Position numbers and translations under genes: made by a program. From positions 1 through 10,948 of the forward strand of contig DAOULG010000225.1 of the NCBI GenBank assembly GCA_034420495.1: a stretch of 10,948 bases of DNA, given 5' to 3'. Positions within the stretch are counted from its first letter, which is position 1, and each line of letters starts with the position of its first letter. Positions 4,445-10,948 of this stretch are shown piece by piece. This stretch comes from VYDC01 sp034420495 (GTDB taxonomy: Bacteria; Chloroflexota; Dehalococcoidia; UBA2979). Under the pieces are notes generated by a model that searched no databases, was not told the DNA's origin, and saw only the letters and a list, made by a program, of their open reading frames with translations.

Positions 4445-5568
4445 GGGCCGACCGGGAGCGGGTCGTCGAGACGGAGGCCGCCGAGCGCATCCGTTCCGCG
4501 GCCGGGAGGATCGCGCCGCCGGACGCCGGAGCCGCCCGCTCGGCGCGCGGGCGGCAGCGCCGGCTCACCAAGCCGCCCGGGTCCCTGGGCCGGCTCGAGG
4601 AGCTCGCGGAGCAGATCGCCTCCGCGACCGGGCGCCCGCGGCCGCGCCTCGACCGGCGGCTGCTGGTGGTGGCGGCGGGCGATCACGGCGTCGCCGCCCG
4701 CGGCGTCTCCGCCTACCCCCAGGAGGTCACGGCGCAGATGGTCGCCAACTTCCTCAAGGGGGGCGCCGCCATCAACGTCCTCGGCCGGCACGCGGGCGCG
4801 CGGGTCCGCGTCGTCGACGCCGGCGTCCGCGGGGCGACGCCGGACGACCCGGAGCTCCTCAAGCTTCGCCTCGGCGCGGCGACCGCCGACATCTCCGAGC
4901 GACCGGCGATGGGACGGAGCCTCGCCGAGCGGGCCGTCGAGGCCGGGATCGCGCTCCTCGAGGAGGAGCGATCCCGGGCGGGCGTGGACATCGTCGGGTG
5001 CGGCGAGATGGGGATCGGCAACTCGACGGCGGCGGCGGCCCTCGTCGCGGCGGTCACCGGGCGCCCGGCGCGCGCCGTCACCGGCCGCGGGACCGGCGTC
5101 GACGACGCCGGCTACGACCGCAAGCTGGATGCCGTCGAGCGCGCTCTCGCGCGCCACGCGGCCTCGGGCGCGGCCGCCGGCGACGGCATCGGCCTCCTCG
5201 CCTCGCTCGGCGGCTTCGAGATGGGCGTGCTCGCCGGCGTCTACATCGGCGCCGCGGCCGGGCGCATCCCCGCGGTCGCCGACGGGCTGATCGCCTCCGC
5301 CGCGGCCCTCGTCGCCGTCGAGATCGCCCCGGCCTGCGCTCCCTACCTGGTGGCGGCGCACCGCTCCGTCGAGCCCGGTCACGGCGCCGCCCTCGAGCGT
5401 CTCGGGCTCGATCCGCTCCTCGACCTCGGCCTCCGGCTGGGGGAGGGGACGGGAGCCGCGCTCGGGATCACGCTCTGCGTCGCGGCCTGCCGGCTCCTCG
5501 ACGAGATGTCGACCTTCGAGGAGGCGCAGATCAGCGAGGCGACGGGCTCCTCGCGGCGGGAGGGCTGA
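4441..5568 (+). CDS. cobT: nicotinate-nucleotide:dimethylbenzimidazole phosphoribosyltransferase
   Basis: CobT makes alpha-ribazole 5'-phosphate from nicotinate mononucleotide and 5,6-dimethylbenzimidazole (or another lower-ligand base). From the CTG at 4441 it has ~375 residues against a usual ~350. Motifs in order are LTKPPGSLGRLEEL (42-55), AAGDHGVAARGVSAYPQEV (from 78), GCGEMGIGNST (186-196), HRSVEPGH, and LGEGTGAALG with Glu335, which matches the catalytic Glu317 of the Salmonella enzyme. The start is odd. Between the cobO stop and the conserved KPPGSLG there is no ATG, GTG or TTG in frame, and none in the 180 bases before. CTG 4441, overlapping the cobO TGA as CTGA with GGGG 8 bases upstream, is the only sensible choice. 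The function call is secure; the start is uncertain. The next gene, cobS, begins one base after its stop. Confidence 0.92.
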   Translation: MRADRERVVETEAAERIRSAAGRIAPPDAGAARSARGRQRRLTKPPGSLGRLEELAEQIASATGRPRPRLDRRLLVVAAGDHGVAARGVSAYPQEVTAQMVANFLKGGAAINVLGRHAGARVRVVDAGVRGATPDDPELLKLRLGAATADISERPAMGRSLAERAVEAGIALLEEERSRAGVDIVGCGEMGIGNSTAAAALVAAVTGRPARAVTGRGTGVDDAGYDRKLDAVERALARHAASGAAAGDGIGLLASLGGFEMGVLAGVYIGAAAGRIPAVADGLIASAAALVAVEIAPACAPYLVAAHRSVEPGHGAALERLGLDPLLDLGLRLGEGTGAALGITLCVAACRLLDEMSTFEEAQISEATGSSRREG

Positions 5569-5569
5569 G

Positions 5570-6358
5570 ATGCCGGGGCGACGGGAGGCCTGGCATGGCC
5601 CGCTCGTCGCGCTGGAGTTCCTGACGACGCTGCGGCTGCGCCGGGCCCGCATCTGGGACGACGCGGGCCTCGGCGCCGCGCTGGCGTGGTTCCCGGCGGT
5701 CGGCCTTCTCCTGGGAGCGGCGCTGTGGGGGCTCGATCTTGCGCTCGCCGGGATCCTCCCGCGGTCCGCGGCGGCGGCCGTCCTGCTCGGGGCGCTCGCG
5801 CTCGCCACCGGCGCCCTCCACCTCGACGGGGTCGCCGACACCGCGGACGGGCTCGCCGCGCCGCGCGACCGCGAGGCGCGGCTCGCGCTCATGCGCGAGG
5901 GCGCGGCGGGACCGGCGGGGGTGTCGGCGCTCGTCCTGCTCCTGCTGGCGCAGTGGTCGGCGCTCGCCTCGCTGGAGGGAGCGGCGCGGCCGGCGGCCAT
6001 CCTGCTCGCGCCGGCGCTCGCGCGCTGGGGTGTGGTGGCGGCCGCCGCCTGCTACCGGCCCGCCCGCCCCTCGGGCCTCGGGCACGCGGCCGCCACCGCG
6101 CTGTGGCCGGTCGCCGTCCCGCTGGCGACGGCGACCGCCGCGGCGGCGGCGATCGCGCTCTTCGGCGCACCGGGGCTCCTCCTGCTCGCGCTCGCCGGCG
6201 CCGCCGCGCTCGCCACGGCGGGGGCGGCGAGCCGGAGGCTCGGCGGCGTCACCGGCGACACGCACGGCGCGGTCGTCGAGGTGACGCACGCCGTGCTCTG
6301 GTTCGCGATGCTCGCCGGCTCGGAGCGCGGCTGGCTCGCCGCGGCGGAACTCCCGTGA
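5570..6358 (+). CDS. cobS: adenosylcobinamide-GDP ribazoletransferase (cobalamin synthase)
   Basis: CobS is an integral membrane enzyme that joins adenosylcobinamide-GDP and alpha-ribazole (phosphate) to form adenosylcobalamin (phosphate), the last assembly step. The 262-residue protein shows LEFLTTLRL near the N-terminus, the acidic motif LHLDGVADTADGL (84-95; Asp86, Asp90, Asp93 likely bind Mg), and near the C-terminus GGVTGDTHGAVVEVT. Several Ala/Leu-rich membrane segments lie between (about 35-60, 65-85, 130-155, 170-215). Length and motif order match the family (~250). ATG 5570 has GGGAGGG 5 bases upstream and lies one base after the cobT stop, so the two are probably coupled. Composition is extremely Ala-rich, as expected for this base content. 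Confidence 0.93.
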   Translation: MPGRREAWHGPLVALEFLTTLRLRRARIWDDAGLGAALAWFPAVGLLLGAALWGLDLALAGILPRSAAAAVLLGALALATGALHLDGVADTADGLAAPRDREARLALMREGAAGPAGVSALVLLLLAQWSALASLEGAARPAAILLAPALARWGVVAAAACYRPARPSGLGHAAATALWPVAVPLATATAAAAAIALFGAPGLLLLALAGAAALATAGAASRRLGGVTGDTHGAVVEVTHAVLWFAMLAGSERGWLAAAELP

Positions 6359-6401
6359 GCGGCCGCGGAGCCCGCCCCGGCCGGACCGGCGGGGCGGAGT
6401 G

Positions 6402-7007
6402 ATGGGCGCGCTCCTCTTCGTCACCGGCGGCGCGCGCTCGGGGAAGAGCCGCTTCGCGGTACGGCTCGCCGAGGCCGAGGCGCGGCGCGGGCGCCCGGTC
6501 GTCTTCGTGGCGACGATGGAGGTGCTCGACGACGAGCTCCGGGAGCGCGTGGCGCGGCACCGCGCCGCCCGGCCGCCCGGGTGGAGCACCGTCGAGGCGC
6601 CGCTCTCCCCCGCGTCGGCTCTCGGAGGCGCCCCGGAGGAGGCCTGCGTCCTCCTCGACTGCCTCTCGCTCTGGCTCTCGAACCTGCTGCTCGCAGCGCC
6701 GGAGGCCGCGGCCGCCTCCGGCGAGCGTGCCCCGCCGGAGGCGCTCGACCCCCAACTCCGGGCCCGCCTCGAGTCGCGCATCGGCGCGGACGTCGAGATC
6801 CTGCTGCGCGCCATCGCGCAGCGCCGCGGCGCCACGATCGTCGTGAGCAACGAGGTCGGAAGCGGCGTCGTGCCGCCCAGCCCGCTGGGGCGGCTCTTCC
6901 GCGACGTGATGGGGAGCGCCAACCAGCAGGTCGCCGCCGCCGCCGATCGCGCCTGGCTGCTCGTCGCCGGCCGCGCCCTCGAGCTTCCGCCCGCCCGCCT
7001 CCCCTGA
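6402..7007 (+). CDS. cobU: adenosylcobinamide kinase / adenosylcobinamide-phosphate guanylyltransferase
   Basis: This bifunctional cytoplasmic enzyme phosphorylates adenosylcobinamide and then attaches GMP, giving the GDP-cobinamide used by CobS. The 201-residue protein has the P-loop GGARSGKS (9-16), VATMEVLDDELRERVARHRAARPPGW, DCLSLWLSNLL, and the hallmark SNEVGSGVVPPSPLGRLFRD followed by GSANQQVAAAAD. His53 in ARHR corresponds to the guanylylated His46 of Salmonella CobU. ATG 6402 is chosen, with GGGG 7 bases upstream; a GTG at 6399 in the same frame is equally usable. It follows cobS by 43 bases and closes the cobO-T-S-U run. No cobC phosphatase or early corrin-ring genes are visible, which fits corrinoid salvage or a split pathway. 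Confidence 0.94.
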   Translation: MGALLFVTGGARSGKSRFAVRLAEAEARRGRPVVFVATMEVLDDELRERVARHRAARPPGWSTVEAPLSPASALGGAPEEACVLLDCLSLWLSNLLLAAPEAAAASGERAPPEALDPQLRARLESRIGADVEILLRAIAQRRGATIVVSNEVGSGVVPPSPLGRLFRDVMGSANQQVAAAADRAWLLVAGRALELPPARLP

Positions 7008-7177
7008 GGGGTCCCGCCGGCGCCCGCGGGCGACCGGGCGGCGCGGGAGGCCGGGCCGACCCACCCCCTCTGGCCCTCCACCGCGCCGAGCACCGATGAT
7101 CGGCATCGACGCAGCGGGCCGTCAGCGAGCAGCATGTATGCGGGGCGCCGCCTCGGCGGCGGCGTGCGGAGCAAGCG
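7008..7177. other. intergenic region after cobU, GC hairpins only
   Basis: This 170-bp gap holds a GCGCCCGCGGGCG palindrome near the cobU end that might aid termination, and a CGCCG/CGGCG hairpin at about 7145-7163 just before the next gene. No convincing promoter, RNA gene or ORF of weight is seen. Confidence 0.3.
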
Positions 7178-8893
7178 ATGCGATCACGCGCACTCTGCCT
7201 GGCGGTCGCCTGCGGGGCGCTCCTCGCCGTCGCGTGCGATCGGACGGCGGAGCTGATCCCGGGCACCGCCACCGCGACCTCGACGGCCACGCCGACGCCG
7301 ACGCCGACGCCGACGCCCCTCGTCGTGCCGACACCGATCGTTCCGCCCGGCGCGGTGGGCGTCGCCGGCGCCCGGGACGAGCCGGATGCGATCCCCGATG
7401 CCGTCTTCGCGGACTCGATCGTGCAGATCGTCGCCGTCGGCGACGGGGAGGGCGCACCGCGCGCGGTCCGGCACGGCTCCGGCGTGGTCGTCGACGGCGA
7501 GCGGGCGCTGATCCTCACGAGCTTCCCCCTGGTGAGCCCCTTCCTCGCCGACGGCACGCCGGCGTACACCGTGCTCGCGGTCGGGCACAGCGCCGCGCCG
7601 GGTGAGCCGGTGGTGCTGCTCTACGAGGCGGAGATCGTGGCGGCGGAGCCCGATCACGACCTCGCGGTGCTCCGCGCGGTGAGCGCCTACCGCGGGGAGC
7701 CGCTCGACGCGGTCGAGTTCTCGGCGCCGGCGGTCCGGTTCGGCAACTCCGCCTCCGTGCAGCCGCAGGAGCAGCTGCGCCTCTTCGGCTATGCCGGAGA
7801 GGGCGAGTTCGCCGCCGCCTCCGTCGCTCGCGCCGAGCTGCTGGGGACGAGATCCGAGTTCGGCGTGGACGGCCGCGCCTGGTTCGACCTCAACGCCCGC
7901 CTCCCGGCGGGGATGGACGGGGGCGGCGTCTTCTCCGCCGCGGGCGGCTTCGTCGGACTGCTGGTCCAGCTCCGCCACGACGAGGCGGCCTCGCTCGGCA
8001 CCGCGCGCCCGGCAGCGCTCGCCGTGCCGCTCATCGAGGCGGCCCGCTCGGCCGAGCCGAGCGACCGCTACCGCGCGTCGCTCCAGCGCGCGCCGCTCGC
8101 CGCGGCCTCCCCCGGATCCACCCCGTCGTCCGTCGTCGTACGGGGGCCGGCCTTCGCCGAGAACGCGCTCGCCTCCGGAGGGCGAACCTCCCTCTTCGAC
8201 TACACGCGGTTCCCCGTGCAGGGCCTCCCCGCCCTCTACTACGAGTTCGCGGCCCAGGGCATCTCCGACGGGACCCTCGTCGAGGAGCGGTGGTTCCTCG
8301 ACGGCGTGCTGCAGGACGCGCTCTCCTCAAGCTACACCTGGACCGAGGGCGACTTCGCCGTCGTGACCGACCGGCTGATCGCGCCGAACCCGAGCGGGGT
8401 GCCGCCGGGAGAGTGGCGACTCGAGGTGTGGGTCGACGGGTCGCTCGCCGCCGAGGAGCTCGCCTACGTCGGCACCGAGCCGCCGCAGGCCCGCCTGGGT
8501 GATCTCACCCTCGCCTCGACCCCCGGGCCCGCCGGAGAGCCCGGATCGCCTCCCGACGCCGACGCGCCGAGACTCCTCGCGTTCTTCGACTACGAGGGGG
8601 CCGGGGGCGTGCTCTGGATGCACTGGGTCGTCTTCCGCGACGGCGAGCCCGTCCACGAGGCGCCGCCGGCCCGCTGGCGGGGAGGCGACAGCGGGGCGTG
8701 GTGGGTCGGCCATCACCAGGAGGAGCCGCTCGGCGAGGGGCTCTGGGAGATCGAGATCTACCTGGACGGGGAGTGGGCCGCCTCGGGCAGCGTCGAGCTC
8801 TCCGCGAGCGACGCGGCCGCGGAGGAGGACGGGATCGCGGTGCCGCCCGACTCCTCCCGGCGCCCGCTCCCTCACTTCAGCCCGTCGGCGTAG
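7178..8893 (+). CDS. lipoprotein with inactive trypsin-like domain and two related C-terminal domains
   Basis: This is a 571-residue exported protein. Residues 1-20 form a lipoprotein signal ending LLAVAC, with Cys20 the likely lipidated residue, followed by a Thr-Pro linker (36-47). Residues ~75-275 resemble an S1/DegP-type protease: HGSGVVVDG (99-107), LILTSFPLV, PDHDLAVLRA with the triad Asp at 161, and GMDGGGVFSAAGGFVGLL. The His of the usual ILTNxHVV is Pro117, and the Ser of GNSGGP is Asp247. Two of three catalytic residues are gone, so it is probably not a protease. No PDZ domain is seen. Residues ~336-432 and ~469-551 are two related beta-rich domains (FDY...; GEWRLEVWVDG versus GLWEIEIYLDG). 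ATG 7178 has only a weak GGAG-like site upstream. It stands alone and overlaps the convergent binding-protein gene by 22 bp. The role is unknown; a surface binding or scaffold role is a guess. Confidence 0.8.
   Translation: MRSRALCLAVACGALLAVACDRTAELIPGTATATSTATPTPTPTPTPLVVPTPIVPPGAVGVAGARDEPDAIPDAVFADSIVQIVAVGDGEGAPRAVRHGSGVVVDGERALILTSFPLVSPFLADGTPAYTVLAVGHSAAPGEPVVLLYEAEIVAAEPDHDLAVLRAVSAYRGEPLDAVEFSAPAVRFGNSASVQPQEQLRLFGYAGEGEFAAASVARAELLGTRSEFGVDGRAWFDLNARLPAGMDGGGVFSAAGGFVGLLVQLRHDEAASLGTARPAALAVPLIEAARSAEPSDRYRASLQRAPLAAASPGSTPSSVVVRGPAFAENALASGGRTSLFDYTRFPVQGLPALYYEFAAQGISDGTLVEERWFLDGVLQDALSSSYTWTEGDFAVVTDRLIAPNPSGVPPGEWRLEVWVDGSLAAEELAYVGTEPPQARLGDLTLASTPGPAGEPGSPPDADAPRLLAFFDYEGAGGVLWMHWVVFRDGEPVHEAPPARWRGGDSGAWWVGHHQEEPLGEGLWEIEIYLDGEWAASGSVELSASDAAAEEDGIAVPPDSSRRPLPHFSPSA
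7289..7318 (+). repeat. ACGCCG hexanucleotide repeat coding for the Thr-Pro linker
   Basis: Four exact ACGCCG units and a fifth variant (ACGCCC) encode consecutive Thr-Pro dipeptides after the lipobox. In-frame slippage would change linker length by two residues per unit without breaking the frame. Confidence 0.85.
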
Positions 8894-9873
8894 ATCCTCT
8901 CGATGGCCTCCGCGTCGAAGACCGCGGCCGCGTCGACCGGGGCGTCGAGCACCCCGTAGCGGAGGAGCACGCCGGCGAGGGCCTCCCACTGCTCGGGCGT
9001 GGAGCGCCCCATCCCGTCGTCGCGGTGCGCGTTCCGGAGATCGGTCTCGAGCAGGAAGCGCTGGTGATCGGCGGACGCGCCCTCGGCGAAGGTGAGGGTC
9101 ACCTCCACCGCCTCCTCCGGATGCTCGCGAGCCCACGCGGCGCCGCGCAGCGTCGCGCGCAGGAAGCGCTCCACGAGATCCGCGTCGTCGGCCACCGTCT
9201 CCTCGTGCGCGAGGTAGACCACGCCGAGGGTGGGGACGCCGTACTCGTGCGGATCGATCACGTGGATCTCGACGCCGGCGCGGCGGATCGTGTCCGGCTC
9301 GTTGTTGAGGAAGACGGGGTAGACGTCGACGCGACCCTCGATGAAGACGCGCGGATCGAAGCCGACCGCCTGCAACTGGACGGCGTCCACGGAGAGTCCC
9401 GCGCTCGCCAGCAGCGCGTGGAGCTCCGCCGGCACGACCCCCGCCTTGAAGCCGACGCTGCGACCCCGGAAGTCGGCGGGCGAGCGAATCCCGGAGCCGG
9501 CGCGCGTCACGAAGCCCTGGTCGCCCCGCTGGCCGAAGAGGGCGATCGCGCGGAGCGGCAGGCCCTCGGCGTGCTGCCGGAGAGACTGCGCCGCCGTCCC
9601 GGTCGTGAAGGCGACATCGCCCTCGAGCAGCAGCTTGATGTGCTCGTCGGCCCCCGCGGAGTGGCGGATGGTGACGGCGAGACCCTCCTCCTCGAAGTAG
9701 CCGTTGGCATCGGCGACGTAGGCCGCCACGAAGGGGAGGTTCGCCTGGGCGCGGAAGCCCGCCATGAAGGTGATCTCGCGGAGCTCGTCCTCGCCCTCAC
9801 CTCCGCCGCATGCCGCCGCGACCACGACGAGCGCCGCCAGCGCGGCCACGCGAGAGAACGATGCTCTGGGCAT
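8872..9873 (-). CDS. ABC transporter substrate-binding lipoprotein, NMT1/ThiY-SsuA-like
   Basis: This is a 333-residue periplasmic-type binding protein that delivers a small solute to the permease encoded just upstream. The N-terminus is a lipoprotein signal ending VVVAAAC with Cys22 as the anchor, then a GGGEGEDE linker. The body follows the NMT1/THI5-like fold: FVAAYVADANGYFEEEGLAVTI (early beta-alpha unit), LLEGDVAFTTG, IRSPADFRGRSVGFKAG, FIEGRVDVYPVFLNNEP, VIDPHEYGVPTLGVVYLAHEE, FLRATLRGAAWAREHPEEAVE. The DPHEYGVPTLG...FLRA...NPEEA-type pattern is nearest to binding proteins for hydroxymethylpyrimidine precursors (ThiY) or flavin-type ligands (RibY). Sulfonate or nitrate use cannot be excluded. 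ATG 9873 fits the signal peptide; an in-frame ATG 33 bases upstream is less likely. It is last in the minus-strand ABC operon, 136 bases after the permease, and its stop lies within the end of the opposite gene. Confidence 0.86.
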   Translation of the reverse strand: MPRASFSRVAALAALVVVAAACGGGEGEDELREITFMAGFRAQANLPFVAAYVADANGYFEEEGLAVTIRHSAGADEHIKLLLEGDVAFTTGTAAQSLRQHAEGLPLRAIALFGQRGDQGFVTRAGSGIRSPADFRGRSVGFKAGVVPAELHALLASAGLSVDAVQLQAVGFDPRVFIEGRVDVYPVFLNNEPDTIRRAGVEIHVIDPHEYGVPTLGVVYLAHEETVADDADLVERFLRATLRGAAWAREHPEEAVEVTLTFAEGASADHQRFLLETDLRNAHRDDGMGRSTPEQWEALAGVLLRYGVLDAPVDAAAVFDAEAIERIYADGLK

Positions 9874-10009
9874 GATGGAGCGACCCCGGTGATCCGTGGC
9901 GCGCATCCGCGGCGCGGCCGCGGGCGCTGCACGCCGTGTACCGACCGTCCCGCGCCGGCGGCGGCGCCGGACGCGGAGGCGACGTGCATCGGCGGTGTGC
10001 CCGCCGGCG
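9874..10009 (-). other. gap between ABC permease and binding-protein genes
   Basis: This 136-bp gap inside an otherwise overlapping operon holds GC-rich inverted sequence (for example around 9953-9971) but no clear promoter, terminator or riboswitch. It may hold RNA structure that sets a different expression level for the binding protein; this is inference. Confidence 0.25.
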
Positions 10010-10834
10010 CTACACGTCGCCGGTAGAGGCGTGCCAGAAGAGCACGCGGCGCTCACTATACGCAAGCAGGCCGGTGAGGAGCACTCCGAGCGCCACCAGC
10101 ACCGCCACGGCTGCGAACAGCGTCGCCGTGTCGAGGTCCCCGTTCGCGATGAGGATGAGCTGTCCCATCCCGCCGTCGCCGGAGAGGAACTCCGCCACCA
10201 CCGCCCCGATCAGCGCGAGCGGGACAGAGATGCGCAGCGCCGCGAAGAGGTAGGGCAGCGCGGAGGGGATCCGGAGCCGCACCAGGATCTGCGAGGGCGA
10301 GGCGTCGACGGAGCGCAGCAGGTCGAGCGCCGCCGGGTCGACGGAGCGCAGCCCCACGACCGCGTTGACGAGCGTGGGGAAGAAGGTGATCAGGGCCGCC
10401 ACCAGCATCTTCGGCCAGAGCCCGAAGCCGAACCAGATCGTGAACAGCGGGTAGACGGCGACGATCGGCGTGAGCTTGAGCAGGAGCGCCGGCGGGTAGA
10501 GGGCGCGCTCCACGGCGCGCGAGTGCGCCATCGCGACGGCCAGCAGCCCGGCGACGCCCGTCGCGATCACGAGCCCCCCGGCCGCCGCCGCGGCCGTCTC
10601 CGAGGCGGCGGCGGCGTAGCGCCCCGGCTCGCCGGCGAGCGCGGCGAGGACGGCCGAGGGCGCCGGCAGCAGGTACTCGCTCACCTGACGGAGCCGCACC
10701 CATGCCTCCCAGACGCCGATGAGCACGGCGAGCGCGAGGACGGGGGCGGCGGCGGCCCTGACCAGCGCCGCCGCGTCACGGAGGTGCGGCGCCCGGGCCG
10801 CCGGGGGTGCGGCGTCGCGATGCTCGGCCCTCAC
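10010..10834 (-). CDS. ABC transporter permease, SsuC/TauC/ThiX-like
   Basis: This is the 274-residue inner-membrane component of an importer. Membrane segments are seen at about 30-50, 82-104, 120-138, 142-162, 200-217 and 238-258. The permease signature runs PIVAVYPLFTIWFGFGLWPK (123-141), then FFPTLVNAVVGLRSVD, then the cytoplasmic coupling loop with IPSALPYLFAALRIS (189-203) and the C-terminal GGMGQLI motif. In the EAA loop the usual Gly of SLGAS-type sequence is Asp177 (SVDAS), a mild deviation. GTG 10834 is chosen because it overlaps the TGA of the upstream ATPase gene (GTGA), a standard coupled arrangement. The substrate is set by the binding protein and not shown here. Confidence 0.9.
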   Translation of the reverse strand: MRAEHRDAAPPAARAPHLRDAAALVRAAAAPVLALAVLIGVWEAWVRLRQVSEYLLPAPSAVLAALAGEPGRYAAAASETAAAAAGGLVIATGVAGLLAVAMAHSRAVERALYPPALLLKLTPIVAVYPLFTIWFGFGLWPKMLVAALITFFPTLVNAVVGLRSVDPAALDLLRSVDASPSQILVRLRIPSALPYLFAALRISVPLALIGAVVAEFLSGDGGMGQLILIANGDLDTATLFAAVAVLVALGVLLTGLLAYSERRVLFWHASTGDV

Positions 10835-10948
10835 CCCGTCGCCCCCCGCCGGACCAGCGCCGCGCGCACCTCGCCCTCGAGCTCCCCGAAGGCGCGCGTC
10901 GCCACGACGTCCTCGCCCCGCGGGCGCGGGAGCGCGACCGCGAACTCC
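10831..10948 (-). CDS. ABC transporter ATP-binding protein, C-terminal end (partial)
   Basis: Only the last 39 codons are inside the window. They read EFAVALPRPRGEDVV, then RAFGELEGEVRAALVRRGATG and TGA. LPRPR...F..L...VRAAL is the normal tail of SsuB/TauB/NrtD-type ATPases, which energise import by ATP hydrolysis on the cytoplasmic face. Its stop overlaps the GTG start of the permease. The Walker motifs lie beyond the window edge, so family placement rests on this tail and on operon context. Confidence 0.8.
   Translation of the reverse strand, partial: EFAVALPRPRGEDVVATRAFGELEGEVRAALVRRGATG

Noticed and set aside
4438..6000. Minus-strand open frame opposite cobT and cobS (520 codons)
   Set aside because: Low-complexity Arg/Ala/Gly-rich product with no motif; it is the shadow of cobT and cobS.
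5531..7174. Minus-strand open frame opposite cobS and cobU (547 codons)
   Set aside because: Arg-rich, motif-free product lying under two well-identified genes.
10013..10024. Possible truncation or frameshift at the permease C-terminus (ends ASTGDV)
   Set aside because: Length (274) and the preceding last membrane segment match the family; the tail is a normal variable end.

Overview
This is a very GC-rich bacterial window with ordinary bacterial gene layout: short gaps, overlapping start/stop codons and many GTG starts. The best taxonomic guess is Chloroflexota (a Dehalococcoidia-like lineage), with a deep-branching actinobacterium as the alternative. The main hint is a secreted lipoprotein with a long Thr-Pro repeat linker right after the lipobox Cys, a style common in Chloroflexota. 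This is inference from protein style, not from a marker gene.

Layout. (1) 2-2531, plus strand, branched-chain amino-acid synthesis: the 3' end of leuB (3-isopropylmalate dehydrogenase), a 360-bp gap with a good sigma70-type promoter, a possible Val-rich leader ORF and a GC hairpin, then cimA (citramalate synthase). Citramalate synthase plus LeuB is the pyruvate route to 2-oxobutyrate and isoleucine. (2) 2571-3126, minus strand: a clear c-di-AMP riboswitch (ydaO/yuaA class) with its own promoter. It precedes a 70-residue zinc-ribbon protein that I cannot assign to any known c-di-AMP regulon role. A terminator-like hairpin cluster separates this gene from convergent cimA. (3) 3123-3695, minus strand: a GNAT acetyltransferase of the phosphinothricin acetyltransferase/YncA type. 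(4) 3824-7007, plus strand: a tight cobalamin cluster cobO-cobT-cobS-cobU. It covers corrinoid adenosylation and assembly of the lower nucleotide loop. cobT has no ATG, GTG or TTG at a sensible place and appears to start on a CTG overlapping the cobO stop. (5) 7178-8893, plus strand: a lipoprotein with a trypsin-like fold whose catalytic His and Ser are replaced, followed by two related C-terminal beta-rich domains. (6) 8872-10948, minus strand: an ABC importer of the NMT1/SsuA-TauA class in the order ATPase (partial), permease, substrate-binding lipoprotein. The last gene runs tail-to-tail into the pseudoprotease gene with a 22-bp overlap.

The most unusual item is the c-di-AMP riboswitch unit. 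The aptamer is canonical-looking, its promoter overlaps the stop codon of the upstream GNAT gene, two palindromes sit at the predicted transcription start, and the downstream leader can fold in two ways around the Shine-Dalgarno of the zinc-ribbon gene. No tRNA, rRNA, CRISPR array, insertion sequence or cobalamin riboswitch was seen.
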